From VHCN01 sp964589935 (GTDB taxonomy: Bacteria > Verrucomicrobiota > Verrucomicrobiia > Limisphaerales > VHCN01), in assembly GCA_964589935.1 (NCBI GenBank), contig CAZPVD010000001.1, positions 558,001 through 622,000 on the forward strand: 64,000 nucleotides of DNA, written 5' to 3'. The notes below the pieces were generated by a model. The model had not been told where the DNA came from and ran no database searches. It was given only the letters and a program-made list of their open reading frames with translations. How positions within the stretch are numbered: position 1 is the first letter of the stretch; every line of letters starts with the position of its first letter. Both the position numbers and the translations under genes were made by a program. Positions 32,715-40,884 of this stretch are shown in pieces.

Positions 32715-33605
32715 ATGCCAAATTCTTGGACCGGAAAAGGAAATCCTTACACGCGCAAGGAGGTCGTCGAACGCCTGCGCGCACAGTTGAAGAAAGGCTC
32801 GCCCATCATCGCCGCCGGCGCGGGCACGGGCATCAGCGCGAAGTTCATCGAGAAGGGCGGTGCGGACCTCATCATCATTTACAACTCCGGCCGCTTCCGC
32901 ATGGCCGGGCGCGGTTCGACGTGCGGCCTCATGGCCTACGGCGATGCCAACGCCATCGCGATGGAAATCGGCGAGCATGAAGTGCTGCCCGTCGTCGAGG
33001 AAATCCCCGTCATCTGCGGCGTTCACGCGAGCGATCCGCGCCGCCGCATGTGGCACTGGCTGCTCCAGGTGAAGGACATGGGCTTCAGCGGCGTGAACAA
33101 TTTCCCAACGCACTGCATCGTGGACGGCCATTTCCGCCAGGTGCTCGAGGAGACGGGCATGAGCGTCAAGCACGAGTTCGAGATGGTGCGGCTCGCGCGC
33201 AGGATGGATTTATTCAGCATCGTCTATGTCGCCACGCCCGACGAGGCGCAGGCGATGGCGGAGGCCGGCGCGGACTCGATCATCATCCACGTCGGCACCA
33301 CCATCGGCGGCAGCATCGGTGTGAAGAAAGCCGTCGTCTCGATGGATGAAACCGTGAAGCGCTGCCAGGCCATCATCAACGGCGCGAAGAAGGTGCGGCA
33401 GGACATTATCTTCCTCTCGCACGGCGGCCCCATCGCCACGCCGGAGGACGCGGCTTACATCAACGAACGCACGGACTGCGTGGGCTTCGTCGGTGCATCC
33501 AGTCTCGAGCGCCTCGCCGTCGAGGACTCGCTCACGCAGCTCACGCGGCGCTTCAAAAAGATTCCTGTGCAGAAATCGGCGCTCAGGCCGTTCGCGAAAC
33601 GTTGA
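32715..33605 (+). CDS. Phosphoenolpyruvate hydrolase-family TIM-barrel protein (Tm-1 C-terminal half homologue)
   Basis: A 296-residue cytosolic TIM-barrel protein of the PEP_hydrolase family. Conserved segments are SPIIAAGAGTGISAKFIEKGGADLIIIYNSGRFRMAGRGS, GDANAI, VCGVHASDPRR-like VICGVHASDPRRRM, NFPTHCIVDGHFR, and IIHVGTTIGGSIG near residue 195. In tomato Tm-1 and in fungal proteins this domain is fused behind a UPF0261 ATP-binding domain. Here the other half is encoded separately and convergently at 34964-36187, with a PQQ-type propeller gene between them. The biochemical role in bacteria is unsettled. The ATG 32715 start is preceded by no strong SD. Confidence 0.85.
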   Translation: MPNSWTGKGNPYTRKEVVERLRAQLKKGSPIIAAGAGTGISAKFIEKGGADLIIIYNSGRFRMAGRGSTCGLMAYGDANAIAMEIGEHEVLPVVEEIPVICGVHASDPRRRMWHWLLQVKDMGFSGVNNFPTHCIVDGHFRQVLEETGMSVKHEFEMVRLARRMDLFSIVYVATPDEAQAMAEAGADSIIIHVGTTIGGSIGVKKAVVSMDETVKRCQAIINGAKKVRQDIIFLSHGGPIATPEDAAYINERTDCVGFVGASSLERLAVEDSLTQLTRRFKKIPVQKSALRPFAKR

Positions 33606-33676
33606 ACAGGTGTTCGTTTAATCCACCGAGTCTAGAATTCAACCGTGCTCTGCAACGTCCATCAAAGACATACGCC

Positions 33677-34957
33677 ATGAAACTTCTCGCCCAGGCATTT
33701 GTCGCGGTCCTGATCGCCAGCTCCACGCTGAACGGCACAGCCCAAGAGTGGACACGCTTCCACGGCCCGAACGGCACGGGCATCAGCCACGCGAAGACGA
33801 TTCCTACAAAACTCAGCGACGCGGACTTGAACTGGAAGGTCGAGCTGCCCGGCGTCGGCCACTCGTCGCCGGTGCTGTGGGGCGAGAAGCTTTTCATCAC
33901 ATCCGCAAATCCGGCAGGTGGCGTGCGCGTGCTCTGCTTCAACGCGATGGATGGCAAGCAGCTCTGGCGGCACGATTTCGCGCAGGTTCCATTCACCCCG
34001 CACAAGTTCAACAATTTTGCTTCCTCGACGCCCGCAACGGATGCCGAGCGCGTTTATGTCGCGTGGAATGAGACGGAGCACTTCAAGCTTGCCGCGCTCG
34101 ATCACAGCGGGAAAGTTGTTTGGGAGCGCGACTTCGGGCCGTTTGTGAGCCAGCACGGCTGCGGCATCTCGCCGATTGTCCATGACGGCAAGGTGATTCT
34201 CGGCAACGAGCAGGACGACGTGAAGTTTGTGAAGGACAGCACGCGCAGCGGCGAGAGCTTCATCGTCGCTGTGGACGCGAAAACCGGCTCGACCGTGTGG
34301 CAGACGCCGCGGCACAGCGCGGTTGTCGCTTACTCGACTCCGTGCGTGTATCAGCCCAAGGGCGCCAAACCGGAGCTGATTTTCAACAGTCAAGGTCACG
34401 GCATCTACGCGCTGGATTCGGACACCGGCAAAGTGCTGTGGGAATACGATCAGGCGTTTGACAAGCGCAGCGTCAGTTCGCCGCTCGTCGCGGGCGACAT
34501 CATCTTCGGCTCGTGCGGCAGCGGCGGCGGCGGGAACTTCATCACCGCGGTCAAGGCCGGCGATCCGGCGCGCAAGCAACCCGCCGCGCTTGCCTACCAG
34601 ATGAAGAAATCCGCTCCCTACGTGCCGACGGGCGTCGTCGTGGGCGACCTCGCGTGGTTCTGGAGCGACGGCGGGTTCCTCACCTGCCTGCATGCGCCGA
34701 GCGGGGACATTCGTTATCAGGAACGCGTCGGCGGAAATTTCTTTGGATCGCCGGTGTGGATTGACGGGCGGCTGTTTTGCATCTCCACTTCGGGCGAACT
34801 CGTCGTCGCCGAGGCGGGCGAGAAGTTCAACGTGCTGCACCGTTACGCGCTGAATGAACTCTGCCACAGCACGCCCGCAGTCGCGCTGGGCCGGCTGTTC
34901 ATCCACACGGAAAAACATCTCTGGAGCTTTGGCGACACGAAAAGTGTGGCGAAGTGA
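33677..34957 (+). CDS. Exported PQQ-type beta-propeller protein
   Basis: A 426-residue protein. The signal peptide (MKLLAQAFVAVLIASSTLNGTA-Q) is followed by the EWTRFHGPNGTGIS opening, diagnostic of PQQ-binding-like propellers in PVC bacteria. Repeating blade strands include LCFNAMDGKQLWRHDF, LAALDHSGKVVWERDF, VAVDAKTGSTVWQTPR, YALDSDTGKVLWEYD and LTCLHAPSGDIRYQERV. Such A-x-D-x-x-[ST]-G-x-x-x-W repeats usually give an eight-bladed propeller that may be structural rather than a dehydrogenase; no cytochrome c motif is present. ATG 33677 is chosen because it begins the signal peptide; the open frame upstream overlaps the preceding gene. Confidence 0.85.
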   Translation: MKLLAQAFVAVLIASSTLNGTAQEWTRFHGPNGTGISHAKTIPTKLSDADLNWKVELPGVGHSSPVLWGEKLFITSANPAGGVRVLCFNAMDGKQLWRHDFAQVPFTPHKFNNFASSTPATDAERVYVAWNETEHFKLAALDHSGKVVWERDFGPFVSQHGCGISPIVHDGKVILGNEQDDVKFVKDSTRSGESFIVAVDAKTGSTVWQTPRHSAVVAYSTPCVYQPKGAKPELIFNSQGHGIYALDSDTGKVLWEYDQAFDKRSVSSPLVAGDIIFGSCGSGGGGNFITAVKAGDPARKQPAALAYQMKKSAPYVPTGVVVGDLAWFWSDGGFLTCLHAPSGDIRYQERVGGNFFGSPVWIDGRLFCISTSGELVVAEAGEKFNVLHRYALNELCHSTPAVALGRLFIHTEKHLWSFGDTKSVAK

Positions 34958-34963
34958 TGCGTC

Positions 34964-36187
34964 TCATGCTGCGCGAGCTGGCTTTGCAGAAATGTTCTCC
35001 AGCAGTTTTCGCGCGCACGCTTCGGCGAAGGCCGCGTCATTGATGGCGCAGTCCATCTCAATCACGGGAATGTCCTTCCGCAGGCTGGCCTTGAGGTTTT
35101 GAAACAGCGCCTTGTCCGCCAACGGGTCATGGAACTTCTGCCCCGTCGCGCTGATGACGCTGATGGCCCTCAAGGGAATGAGCACGGTGACGGGCGCGGT
35201 TGAGAGATTGATTTTCTGTGCTAGAATTTTGCCGAATTGCGCGCACTCGTCCGGCGTCGTGCGCATGAGCGTCACCTGCGGATTGTGCTGATAGAAATTT
35301 CTTCCGGCGAACTTCTGCGGGACAGTTTCCGGCGGGCCGAAGTTCACCATGTCGAGGCAGCCTGGGGTGACGATGGCGGGCACACCTTTGCGCGCCGCGG
35401 CTTCGCATCGCGTCGGCCCGGCGCTCAAGATTCCACCGACCAATTCATCCGCCCATTCCGTCGTCGTGATGTCGAGCACGCCGGTGACGAGGCCAGCTTC
35501 GATGAGAGATTCCATCGAGCGGCCACCAGTGCCAGTCGCGTGAAACACGAGCACTTCGTAACCAGCTTGTTCCAAGATTTTTTGCGCGTGCTGCACACAG
35601 GCTGTCGTGTTGCCGAACATGCTGGCAACAATGATGGGCTTGTCCTCGCCGCGCGAAACCTGCGACTCGACCATGCCGCAAATTGCGCCGGCGGCGCGCG
35701 TGAGAATCTCCCGTGAAATGCGGTTCATGCCCGAAACATCCACGATTGCCGGGAACATCACGATGTCCTTGACGCCGACGTATTGCGCCGTGTTTCCGCT
35801 CGCCAGAGTGGACACCATGAGTTTTGGAAAACCAATTGGTAAAGCCCGCATCGCCGCCGTGCTGATTGCGGTGCCGCCGCCGCCGCCGAGGGAGATGACG
35901 CCGTCAACCCGTTTTTCGCCAGCTAGCCGAGCCATGACGATTGGCGCGCCTCGCGACATCGCCCCGACCGCCTCGCCACGGTCGTTCTTCGCCACGAGCG
36001 CCGCGAGGTCAATCCCCGCGGCGGCGGCGATTTCGTGACGTGTGATGTCTGGCTTGAGCTTTGGTTCGCCAAGTGTGCCCGTGTCCACGACGAGCACGCG
36101 ATGCCCGCGTTTGCGGATGAGTTCCGCCACGAAGGCGTGCTCCTCGCCCTTTGAATCCATCGTGCCCAGGACTGCTATTGTTGCCAT
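34964..36187 (-). CDS. Tm-1-like ATP-binding domain protein (UPF0261 family)
   Basis: A 407-residue cytosolic protein of the UPF0261/Tm-1 N-terminal family. It opens with IAVLGTMDSKGEEHAFVAELI, contains the Gly-rich SLGGGGGTAIS and the conserved MVSTLASGNTAQYVG segment, then VASMFGNTTACV, FHATGTGGRSME and ADELVGGILSAGP. In plants the homologous domain pairs with a TIM-barrel PEP-hydrolase-like domain; the separate TIM-barrel gene is at 32715. ATG 36187 is preferred to a start 27 nt further upstream, as it places the conserved IAVLGTMD at the N-terminus. It converges on the PQQ-propeller gene (6-bp gap) and is divergent from the GbsR-like regulator. Confidence 0.88.
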   Translation of the reverse strand: MATIAVLGTMDSKGEEHAFVAELIRKRGHRVLVVDTGTLGEPKLKPDITRHEIAAAAGIDLAALVAKNDRGEAVGAMSRGAPIVMARLAGEKRVDGVISLGGGGGTAISTAAMRALPIGFPKLMVSTLASGNTAQYVGVKDIVMFPAIVDVSGMNRISREILTRAAGAICGMVESQVSRGEDKPIIVASMFGNTTACVQHAQKILEQAGYEVLVFHATGTGGRSMESLIEAGLVTGVLDITTTEWADELVGGILSAGPTRCEAAARKGVPAIVTPGCLDMVNFGPPETVPQKFAGRNFYQHNPQVTLMRTTPDECAQFGKILAQKINLSTAPVTVLIPLRAISVISATGQKFHDPLADKALFQNLKASLRKDIPVIEMDCAINDAAFAEACARKLLENISAKPARAA

Positions 36188-36270
36188 AGGAAAACGGGCC
36201 GACGTTAATCCCACGCCGCCGCGAATGGCAGGCTAAAATTGTTCTTGCGCAGGCCGGATATTTCGTTAAC

Positions 36271-36286
36271 TTCTGTTGTGACAGAA
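36271..36286. promoter_or_regulatory. Inverted repeat TTCTGTTGTGACAGAA, candidate GbsR/MarR operator
   Basis: A perfect 6-bp inverted repeat with a 4-bp centre. Its right end is 12 bp upstream of the regulator's ATG, within the 111-bp divergent region shared with the UPF0261 gene. The flanks are AT-rich, with GTTA on the left and TAAC on the right nearly symmetric (off by one). MarR-family proteins commonly bind such dyads over their own promoters. Confidence 0.5.
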
Positions 36287-36298
36287 ATAACTGACACA

Positions 36299-36847
36299 AT
36301 GAAAAAACTAAGCCCAGTCCAGCAAAAGTTCATCCTTCACTGGGGCGAGATGGGCGCCCGCTGGGGCATCAATCGCACCGTTGCGCAGATTCATGCGTTG
36401 CTCTTTATCACGCCGAAGCCGCTGACGGCGGAGGAAATCTCCGACACGCTGGGGGTGGCGCGCTCGAATGTGAGCACGAGCCTCAAGGAGTTGCAGGCGT
36501 GGGGCATTGTCCGGCTCGTGCACGTTCTTGGAGACAAGCGGGACCATTTTGAAAGCATGAAAGACGTGTGGGAGATGTTCCGGATCGTCCTCGACGAGCG
36601 TAAGAAGCGCGAGATTGACCCCACGCTCACCGTGCTTCGCGACTGCATCCTCGAGGCCGAAAAGGACAAACAAACCGACGACCACACGCGGCAGAAGCTC
36701 CGCGAGCTGTGCGATTTTTTTGAAACGACGACAGCATGGTATGCGCAAATCCGCCAGTGGCCGACCGGCGCGCTGACCAAGTTCGTCAGACTCGGGGACA
36801 AAGTGCGCAAGCTCCTTGGTATCGGCGAAACCGACGCAAAGAAATGA
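36299..36847 (+). CDS. GbsR/MarR-family transcriptional regulator
   Basis: A 182-residue winged-helix regulator. The helix-turn-helix lies at about residues 40-75 (LTAEEISDTLGVARSNVSTSLKELQAWGIVR), with the wing at 75-85 (LVHVLGDKRDHF). Length and the C-terminal helical dimer region (DPTLTVLRDCILEAEKD..) match the GbsR-like group, which often senses osmolyte- or membrane-related ligands. The ATG at 36299 is preceded by a perfect dyad that may be its own operator. Its stop overlaps the DCC protein's ATG (ATGA), so they are translated together; the regulator may control the downstream DCC/DUF2071 genes or the divergent UPF0261 gene. Confidence 0.85.
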   Translation: MKKLSPVQQKFILHWGEMGARWGINRTVAQIHALLFITPKPLTAEEISDTLGVARSNVSTSLKELQAWGIVRLVHVLGDKRDHFESMKDVWEMFRIVLDERKKREIDPTLTVLRDCILEAEKDKQTDDHTRQKLRELCDFFETTTAWYAQIRQWPTGALTKFVRLGDKVRKLLGIGETDAKK

Positions 36848-37248
36848 CGGCCACCGTGAAAACGGGTGCAACAACTCAGACTGCCGGAAACGGTATCCTC
36901 TTCTACGATGCCTCGTGTCCGCTCTGCGCCGGGATGGCCGCGCGGTGGGAAAGCAGGCTTCGAGCGCGTGGCTTCACCCTCGTGCCGCTCCAATCCGACG
37001 CGGCTGTGCAGCTCTCCCTTCCGCCAGAGGAGCTGCTCCGGGAAATGCGCATTCTCACGCCCGACAACCGTGTGCGCGGCGGCGCGGACGCCGTGATTTT
37101 TCTCTCGCAACGTTTTTGGTGGGGCTGGCCTCTCGCGCTCTTCGCCAAACTTCCCGGCGCGATGACGGTGCTTCGCTTCGGCTATCGGAAAATCGCGGCA
37201 CGCCGCCACTGCGCTGCCGGCTCCTGTCAAATCAACGGAGGCTCATGA
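36844..37248 (+). CDS. DCC-family thiol-disulfide oxidoreductase-like protein (DUF393)
   Basis: A 134-residue small thioredoxin-fold protein. The signature I-L-F-Y-D-A-S-C-P-L-C-A-G (about residues 18-30) holds the D-x-x-C-x-x-C that names the family. The central LLREMRILTPDNRVRGGADAV and the C-terminal basic segment with two cysteines (HCAAGSC) are also visible. Function is not established in the family; redox activity is inferred. The start overlaps the regulator stop by 4 nt, and the stop overlaps the ATG of a following 52-codon ORF. Confidence 0.85.
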   Translation: MTATVKTGATTQTAGNGILFYDASCPLCAGMAARWESRLRARGFTLVPLQSDAAVQLSLPPEELLREMRILTPDNRVRGGADAVIFLSQRFWWGWPLALFAKLPGAMTVLRFGYRKIAARRHCAAGSCQINGGS

Positions 37249-37403
37249 TGAAAACTCTTTGTCCGCCAATGCGCGACTGGATGCCGCGGCTTAAAATGCT
37301 TCTGACGTATCATGCCAAAACGAAAAATCTACCGTGCGATTTGCGCAAGAAATCTCCCGCCAAACGCCGTCGCCGCACGACCGCGTTCTTCGAAATGCCA
37401 TGA
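37245..37403 (+). CDS. Possible 52-residue basic ORF or gene remnant
   Basis: The ATG at 37245 (or 37248) follows a GGAGG sequence at 37238-37242 and overlaps the DCC stop. The stop TGA overlaps the DUF2071 start. The peptide is Lys/Arg-rich in its second half with two Cys, and I do not recognise it. It may be a genuine small coupled ORF, a translation-coupling leader, or debris of a lost gene between its neighbours. The good SD is unusual for this window. Confidence 0.35.
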   Translation: MMKTLCPPMRDWMPRLKMLLTYHAKTKNLPCDLRKKSPAKRRRRTTAFFEMP

Positions 37404-38227
37404 TGCCTGGCCGCATCATCCTCGCCGGCGGCAGTGGGTTCATGGGCCACGTGTTGTTGGACGAGGCAGCGCGAACACGGCTGGCGCGAACGCCCGGCGA
37501 GCCGTTGTTCGTCGCGGACTGGGCCCGTGCGGTGTTCATGCATTTCGCGGTGGATGCAGATGCGCTTCAACGCGAAGTGCCCTTCGCGCTGGATGATCGG
37601 GAGGGACGGGCCTTCGTAAGCTTGGTTGCATTCACGATGAGCGCGATGCGGCCGCGCTACGGCGGCAAACTTGGCGCGTGGTTCGCGCGGGGTTTCGGCG
37701 AGAGCCGCTTCCTGAACGTGCGGACCTACGTGCGTCACGCGGGCGAGACGGGCATCTACTTCCTGGCAGAATGGCTCTCGAACGGCTGGAGCGTGCCGCT
37801 CGGTCCGGTGATGTTCGGTCTCCCGTATCGCTTCGGACGGCTGAACTACGAGCACACGCACGAGAGCGGCGAAGTGCGCGGAAGGGTCACTGCCACGGGA
37901 AGCAACAACGCGCTCACTTACCACGCGAACATGGCGCCCGACACGCGCTTTGAGACCAGCGAGGCGGGGTCGCTCGCCGAATTTCTGATGGAACGCTACA
38001 CCGCGTTCACGTTCCGCCGGAGCCAGCGCAGATTGTTCCGCGTTTGGCATGAGCCGTGGAAGCACGCTGAAATCGAATTGAATGCCATCAATTTCGATTT
38101 GCTCAGTGAAAACTGGCCGTGGTTCCGACGCGCGGAATTCATCGGCGCGAACTACTCGCCCGGCGCACGAAACGTTTGGATGGGCCGGCCGCACAAGATT
38201 GAATCCTTCCAATTCGCCCCGCGCTGA
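37400..38227 (+). CDS. DUF2071 (YqjF-like) protein with an apparent epimerase N-terminal remnant
   Basis: A 275-residue protein. From about residue 30 onward it is a DUF2071 protein (FVADWARAVFMHFAVDADALQREVPF, V-S-L-V-AF-MSAMRPR, FLNVRTYVRH, GIYFLAEWLS, and the C-terminal YSPGARNVWMGRP). Function in this family is unknown. The first ~20 residues, MMPGRIILAGGSGFMGHVLL, instead match the Rossmann start of TIGR01777-type SDR epimerases (I-L-A-G-G-S-G-F-x-G). Such epimerase genes commonly sit beside DCC and DUF2071 genes. A deletion that fused the epimerase start to the DUF2071 body is the simplest explanation. Two adjacent ATGs (37400, 37403) are possible. Confidence 0.75.
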   Translation: MMPGRIILAGGSGFMGHVLLDEAARTRLARTPGEPLFVADWARAVFMHFAVDADALQREVPFALDDREGRAFVSLVAFTMSAMRPRYGGKLGAWFARGFGESRFLNVRTYVRHAGETGIYFLAEWLSNGWSVPLGPVMFGLPYRFGRLNYEHTHESGEVRGRVTATGSNNALTYHANMAPDTRFETSEAGSLAEFLMERYTAFTFRRSQRRLFRVWHEPWKHAEIELNAINFDLLSENWPWFRRAEFIGANYSPGARNVWMGRPHKIESFQFAPR

Positions 38228-38344
38228 TGCGTCAGCACCGCTGTAGCGACAGGCGACAATCACTCCCCTGCTCCGCCCACTGCTTGAACGTGTGCGAACT
38301 CGACATTCGCGCCGCGCATCGGTTTCATCTCCCGAACTCCGCGC

Positions 38345-40015
38345 ATGGAACACTGGCAACAAATCTACAACCCGCTCGGGAACGCTCTTCTCTCAACGCT
38401 TGTTGCCGCGCTGCCGGTGGTCGTGTTGCTCGGTGCGATTGCATGGCTGGAAATCCGCATTCACTTCGCCGCGTTGCTCGGTCTGGCCGTGGCCCTGGTT
38501 GTTGCAATTGCTGTGTATCACATGCCGGTGAAGGCTGCGGCGGCCACGACGGCGTTCGGCGCGGCTTACGGGCTGTTTCCCATTGGATGGATTATTCTCA
38601 ACCTGATCTTCCTCTATCAGCTCACGGTCGAGCGCGGCTTGTTCGCGTTGTTGCGCGACAGCCTTGCGCGTGTCGCACCGGATGCGCGCGTGCAAGTCAT
38701 TCTCATTGCATTTTCGTTTGGTGCGTTCTTTGAAGGTGCGGCGGGCTTCGGCACGCCGGTGGCCGTGACGGCGGCAATTCTGATTCAACTCGGCTTCAAG
38801 CCGCTGCAAGCCTCCGGCCTCTCACTCATCGCGAACACCGCGCCGGTCGCTTACGGCGCGCTCGGCACGCCGATCATCACGCTCGCCAAAGTCACGGGCC
38901 TCGATGAACACGCTCTCTCCGCGATGGCCGGGCGGCAACTGCCGTTCTTTTCCGTGCTCGTGCCGTTTTGGGTGGTGTGGGCGTTCGCGGGATTCCGCGG
39001 AATGCTTGGCGTGTGGCCCGCGGCGCTGACGGCAGGTCTGGCCTTCGCGGTGCCGCAGTTCCTTGTCTCAAACTTCCACGGGCCGACGCTCGTGGACATC
39101 GTGGCCGCAATGTGCTCCATCGCCGCGCTGCTGGTGCTGCTGAAATTCTGGCGGCCGAAGGACGGATGGAAAATGGAAACGGGAACAGTGAATTCAGCAA
39201 ACAGAATTCAGAATTCACACCCAGATCAATCCACCGCAGTTGTCCGAAAAACGTGGCTGCCGTGGATTTTGTTGAGTGTGGTGTTATTCGTGTGGGGATT
39301 GCCACGCGTAAAAACTGCAATGGATTCCGTTTCCGCGCCGAAGTTTGAAGTTGGTGGGTTGCACAACGTCATCGTGCGCACGCCGCCGGTCGTGCCCGTG
39401 CCAACGACGGACAAGCCGACCAAGCCGGAGGAAGCCGTCTTCAGGCTCAACTGGCTTTCCGCCACCGGCACGGGAATTCTTGCGAGCGCGTTGCTTGCCG
39501 GACTTTGCATGGGCTTCTCCGTCGTTGAGATGACCCGCATCTACATACGGACACTCAAGCTCGTGCGCTTTTCCCTGCTCACCATTGCGGCGATGCTCGC
39601 GCTCGGCTACGTCACACGCTACTCGGGCACCGACGCCACGCTCGGGCTCGCGCTCGCGAAGACCGGCGCGCTGTATCCGTTCTTTGGCACGCTGCTCGGG
39701 TGGCTCGGTGTGGCGCTCACGGGCAGCGACACGGCGAGCAATGTGTTGTTCGGCAGCCTTCAGCGCATCACCGCCGAGCAGACCAGCGTGAACCCGATTC
39801 TCATGTGCGCGGCGAACAGCACCGGCGGCGTGATGGGCAAGATGGTGGACGCGCAAAGCATCGTCGTGGCAAGCACGGCGACGAACTGGTTCGGCCACGA
39901 GGGAGCGATCTTGCGCTACGTGTTCTTCCACTCCATCGCGCTCGCGGCGCTCGTCGGCGTGCTGGTGTATTTGCAGGCGAACGTCGCGCCGTTCAGCGCG
40001 ATGGTAGTAAAGTGA
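38345..40015 (+). CDS. L-lactate permease family transporter (LldP/LctP)
   Basis: A 556-residue polytopic inner-membrane protein, length normal for the family (about 550). Conserved segments include the FGAFFEGAAGFGTPVAVTAAIL block near residue 120, IANTAPVAYGALGTPI near 160, SGTDATLGLALAKTG, LTGSDTASNVLFGSLQ and the C-terminal NSTGGVMGKMVDAQSI..ST. It imports lactate or glycolate with H+. Oddity: the cytoplasmic loop around residues 276-300 is a non-conserved Asn/Ser/Gln-rich stretch coded by DNA with three GAATTC copies (39190, 39204, 39211). The ankyrin gene begins 1 bp after its stop. Confidence 0.93.
   Translation: MEHWQQIYNPLGNALLSTLVAALPVVVLLGAIAWLEIRIHFAALLGLAVALVVAIAVYHMPVKAAAATTAFGAAYGLFPIGWIILNLIFLYQLTVERGLFALLRDSLARVAPDARVQVILIAFSFGAFFEGAAGFGTPVAVTAAILIQLGFKPLQASGLSLIANTAPVAYGALGTPIITLAKVTGLDEHALSAMAGRQLPFFSVLVPFWVVWAFAGFRGMLGVWPAALTAGLAFAVPQFLVSNFHGPTLVDIVAAMCSIAALLVLLKFWRPKDGWKMETGTVNSANRIQNSHPDQSTAVVRKTWLPWILLSVVLFVWGLPRVKTAMDSVSAPKFEVGGLHNVIVRTPPVVPVPTTDKPTKPEEAVFRLNWLSATGTGILASALLAGLCMGFSVVEMTRIYIRTLKLVRFSLLTIAAMLALGYVTRYSGTDATLGLALAKTGALYPFFGTLLGWLGVALTGSDTASNVLFGSLQRITAEQTSVNPILMCAANSTGGVMGKMVDAQSIVVASTATNWFGHEGAILRYVFFHSIALAALVGVLVYLQANVAPFSAMVVK
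39166..39235 (+). repeat. Low-complexity insertion with three GAATTC copies inside the lactate permease gene
   Basis: The stretch is A-rich, unlike the flanking high-GC codons, and contains ACAGTGAATTCAG/ACAGAATTCAG-type near-repeats. It encodes a polar linker in a predicted cytoplasmic loop, with the reading frame preserved. Confidence 0.6.
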
Positions 40016-40016
40016 C

Positions 40017-40811
40017 ATGGAGAATCCTGTTCAAACGAAGTCAACGCGTCGTGGGCTGTGGCTCGTGATCGCCGCCTTTGCCAGTGCGCTCGCGTTCACG
40101 ACATGGGATGTCACGCGCCCGCAGGATGACGGCGTTGCGCTGCGTCGGGCTGCGTTTGAAGGTGACCTGAATCGGCTCAAGGAAATCATCCAGCACCAAC
40201 CGAACTTGGTGAACTCAGCGCCGCGACCGATCAACACGAACACTTACGTCCACTCGATCAGAATGATGATGCACTCTTGGGTTCCAAACAAGAGTTCACC
40301 CGGTGAATCCTTTGAAGAGCTGGAGGCGGCAGAATGTTGTGCGTTGATTGATGCCATTGCCCGGACAAACCGCGCGGCGGCAATTTTGATCATCGAAGCC
40401 GGTGCCAATGTGAACGCGACAAACCGATTTGGTTTCGCACCGCTTCATGCCGCGATTGACATCCACGATTTCCAGATGGCACAGTTGCTACTGGAGAAAG
40501 GTGCGAAGACGAGCACGGTTGCATTCAACCTATACACACCACTGCATCGGGCATCGTTGTTTGGAAAAACTGAAATGATTCAGCTCCTGATTACGCAAGG
40601 CGCGGACATTCGGACAACAAACAGGAGTGGTGCCACACCTCTGCACATGGCTGCCCTTGCTGGAAATCTTCGGGCGGTCGAATTCCTCCTGGCAAACGGT
40701 GCGGATATGAATGCGATGACCGTGAGCGGTTATACGCCACTTCGATCCGCGCGCAGAAACAACCGCACCAACGTCGTCATGCTGCTGGAGAGCCGCGGGG
40801 CCAAGGACTGA
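40017..40811 (+). CDS. Ankyrin-repeat protein, membrane-anchored or exported
   Basis: A 264-residue protein. An N-terminal hydrophobic helix (about 12-29, GLWLVIAAFASALAFTT) follows basic residues, so it is either an uncleaved anchor or a signal peptide. Ankyrin repeats occupy about 40-65 and 110-262, with consensus-like units such as FGFAPLHAAIDIHDFQMAQLLLEKGA, NLYTPLHRASLFGKTEMIQLLITQGA and SGATPLHMAALAGNLRAVEFLLANGA. A 45-residue non-repeat insertion with several Met/Trp separates the first and second repeats. It is probably co-transcribed with the lactate permease (1-bp gap). The role is presumably protein binding; the partner is unknown. Confidence 0.85.
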   Translation: MENPVQTKSTRRGLWLVIAAFASALAFTTWDVTRPQDDGVALRRAAFEGDLNRLKEIIQHQPNLVNSAPRPINTNTYVHSIRMMMHSWVPNKSSPGESFEELEAAECCALIDAIARTNRAAAILIIEAGANVNATNRFGFAPLHAAIDIHDFQMAQLLLEKGAKTSTVAFNLYTPLHRASLFGKTEMIQLLITQGADIRTTNRSGATPLHMAALAGNLRAVEFLLANGADMNAMTVSGYTPLRSARRNNRTNVVMLLESRGAKD

Positions 40812-40884
40812 GACCGGAGTTAAAATCGTTCGACAAAGTCCGCCGTCCGTCGCATCGTCCCATCAGTCACAAACCGCTACTGAT

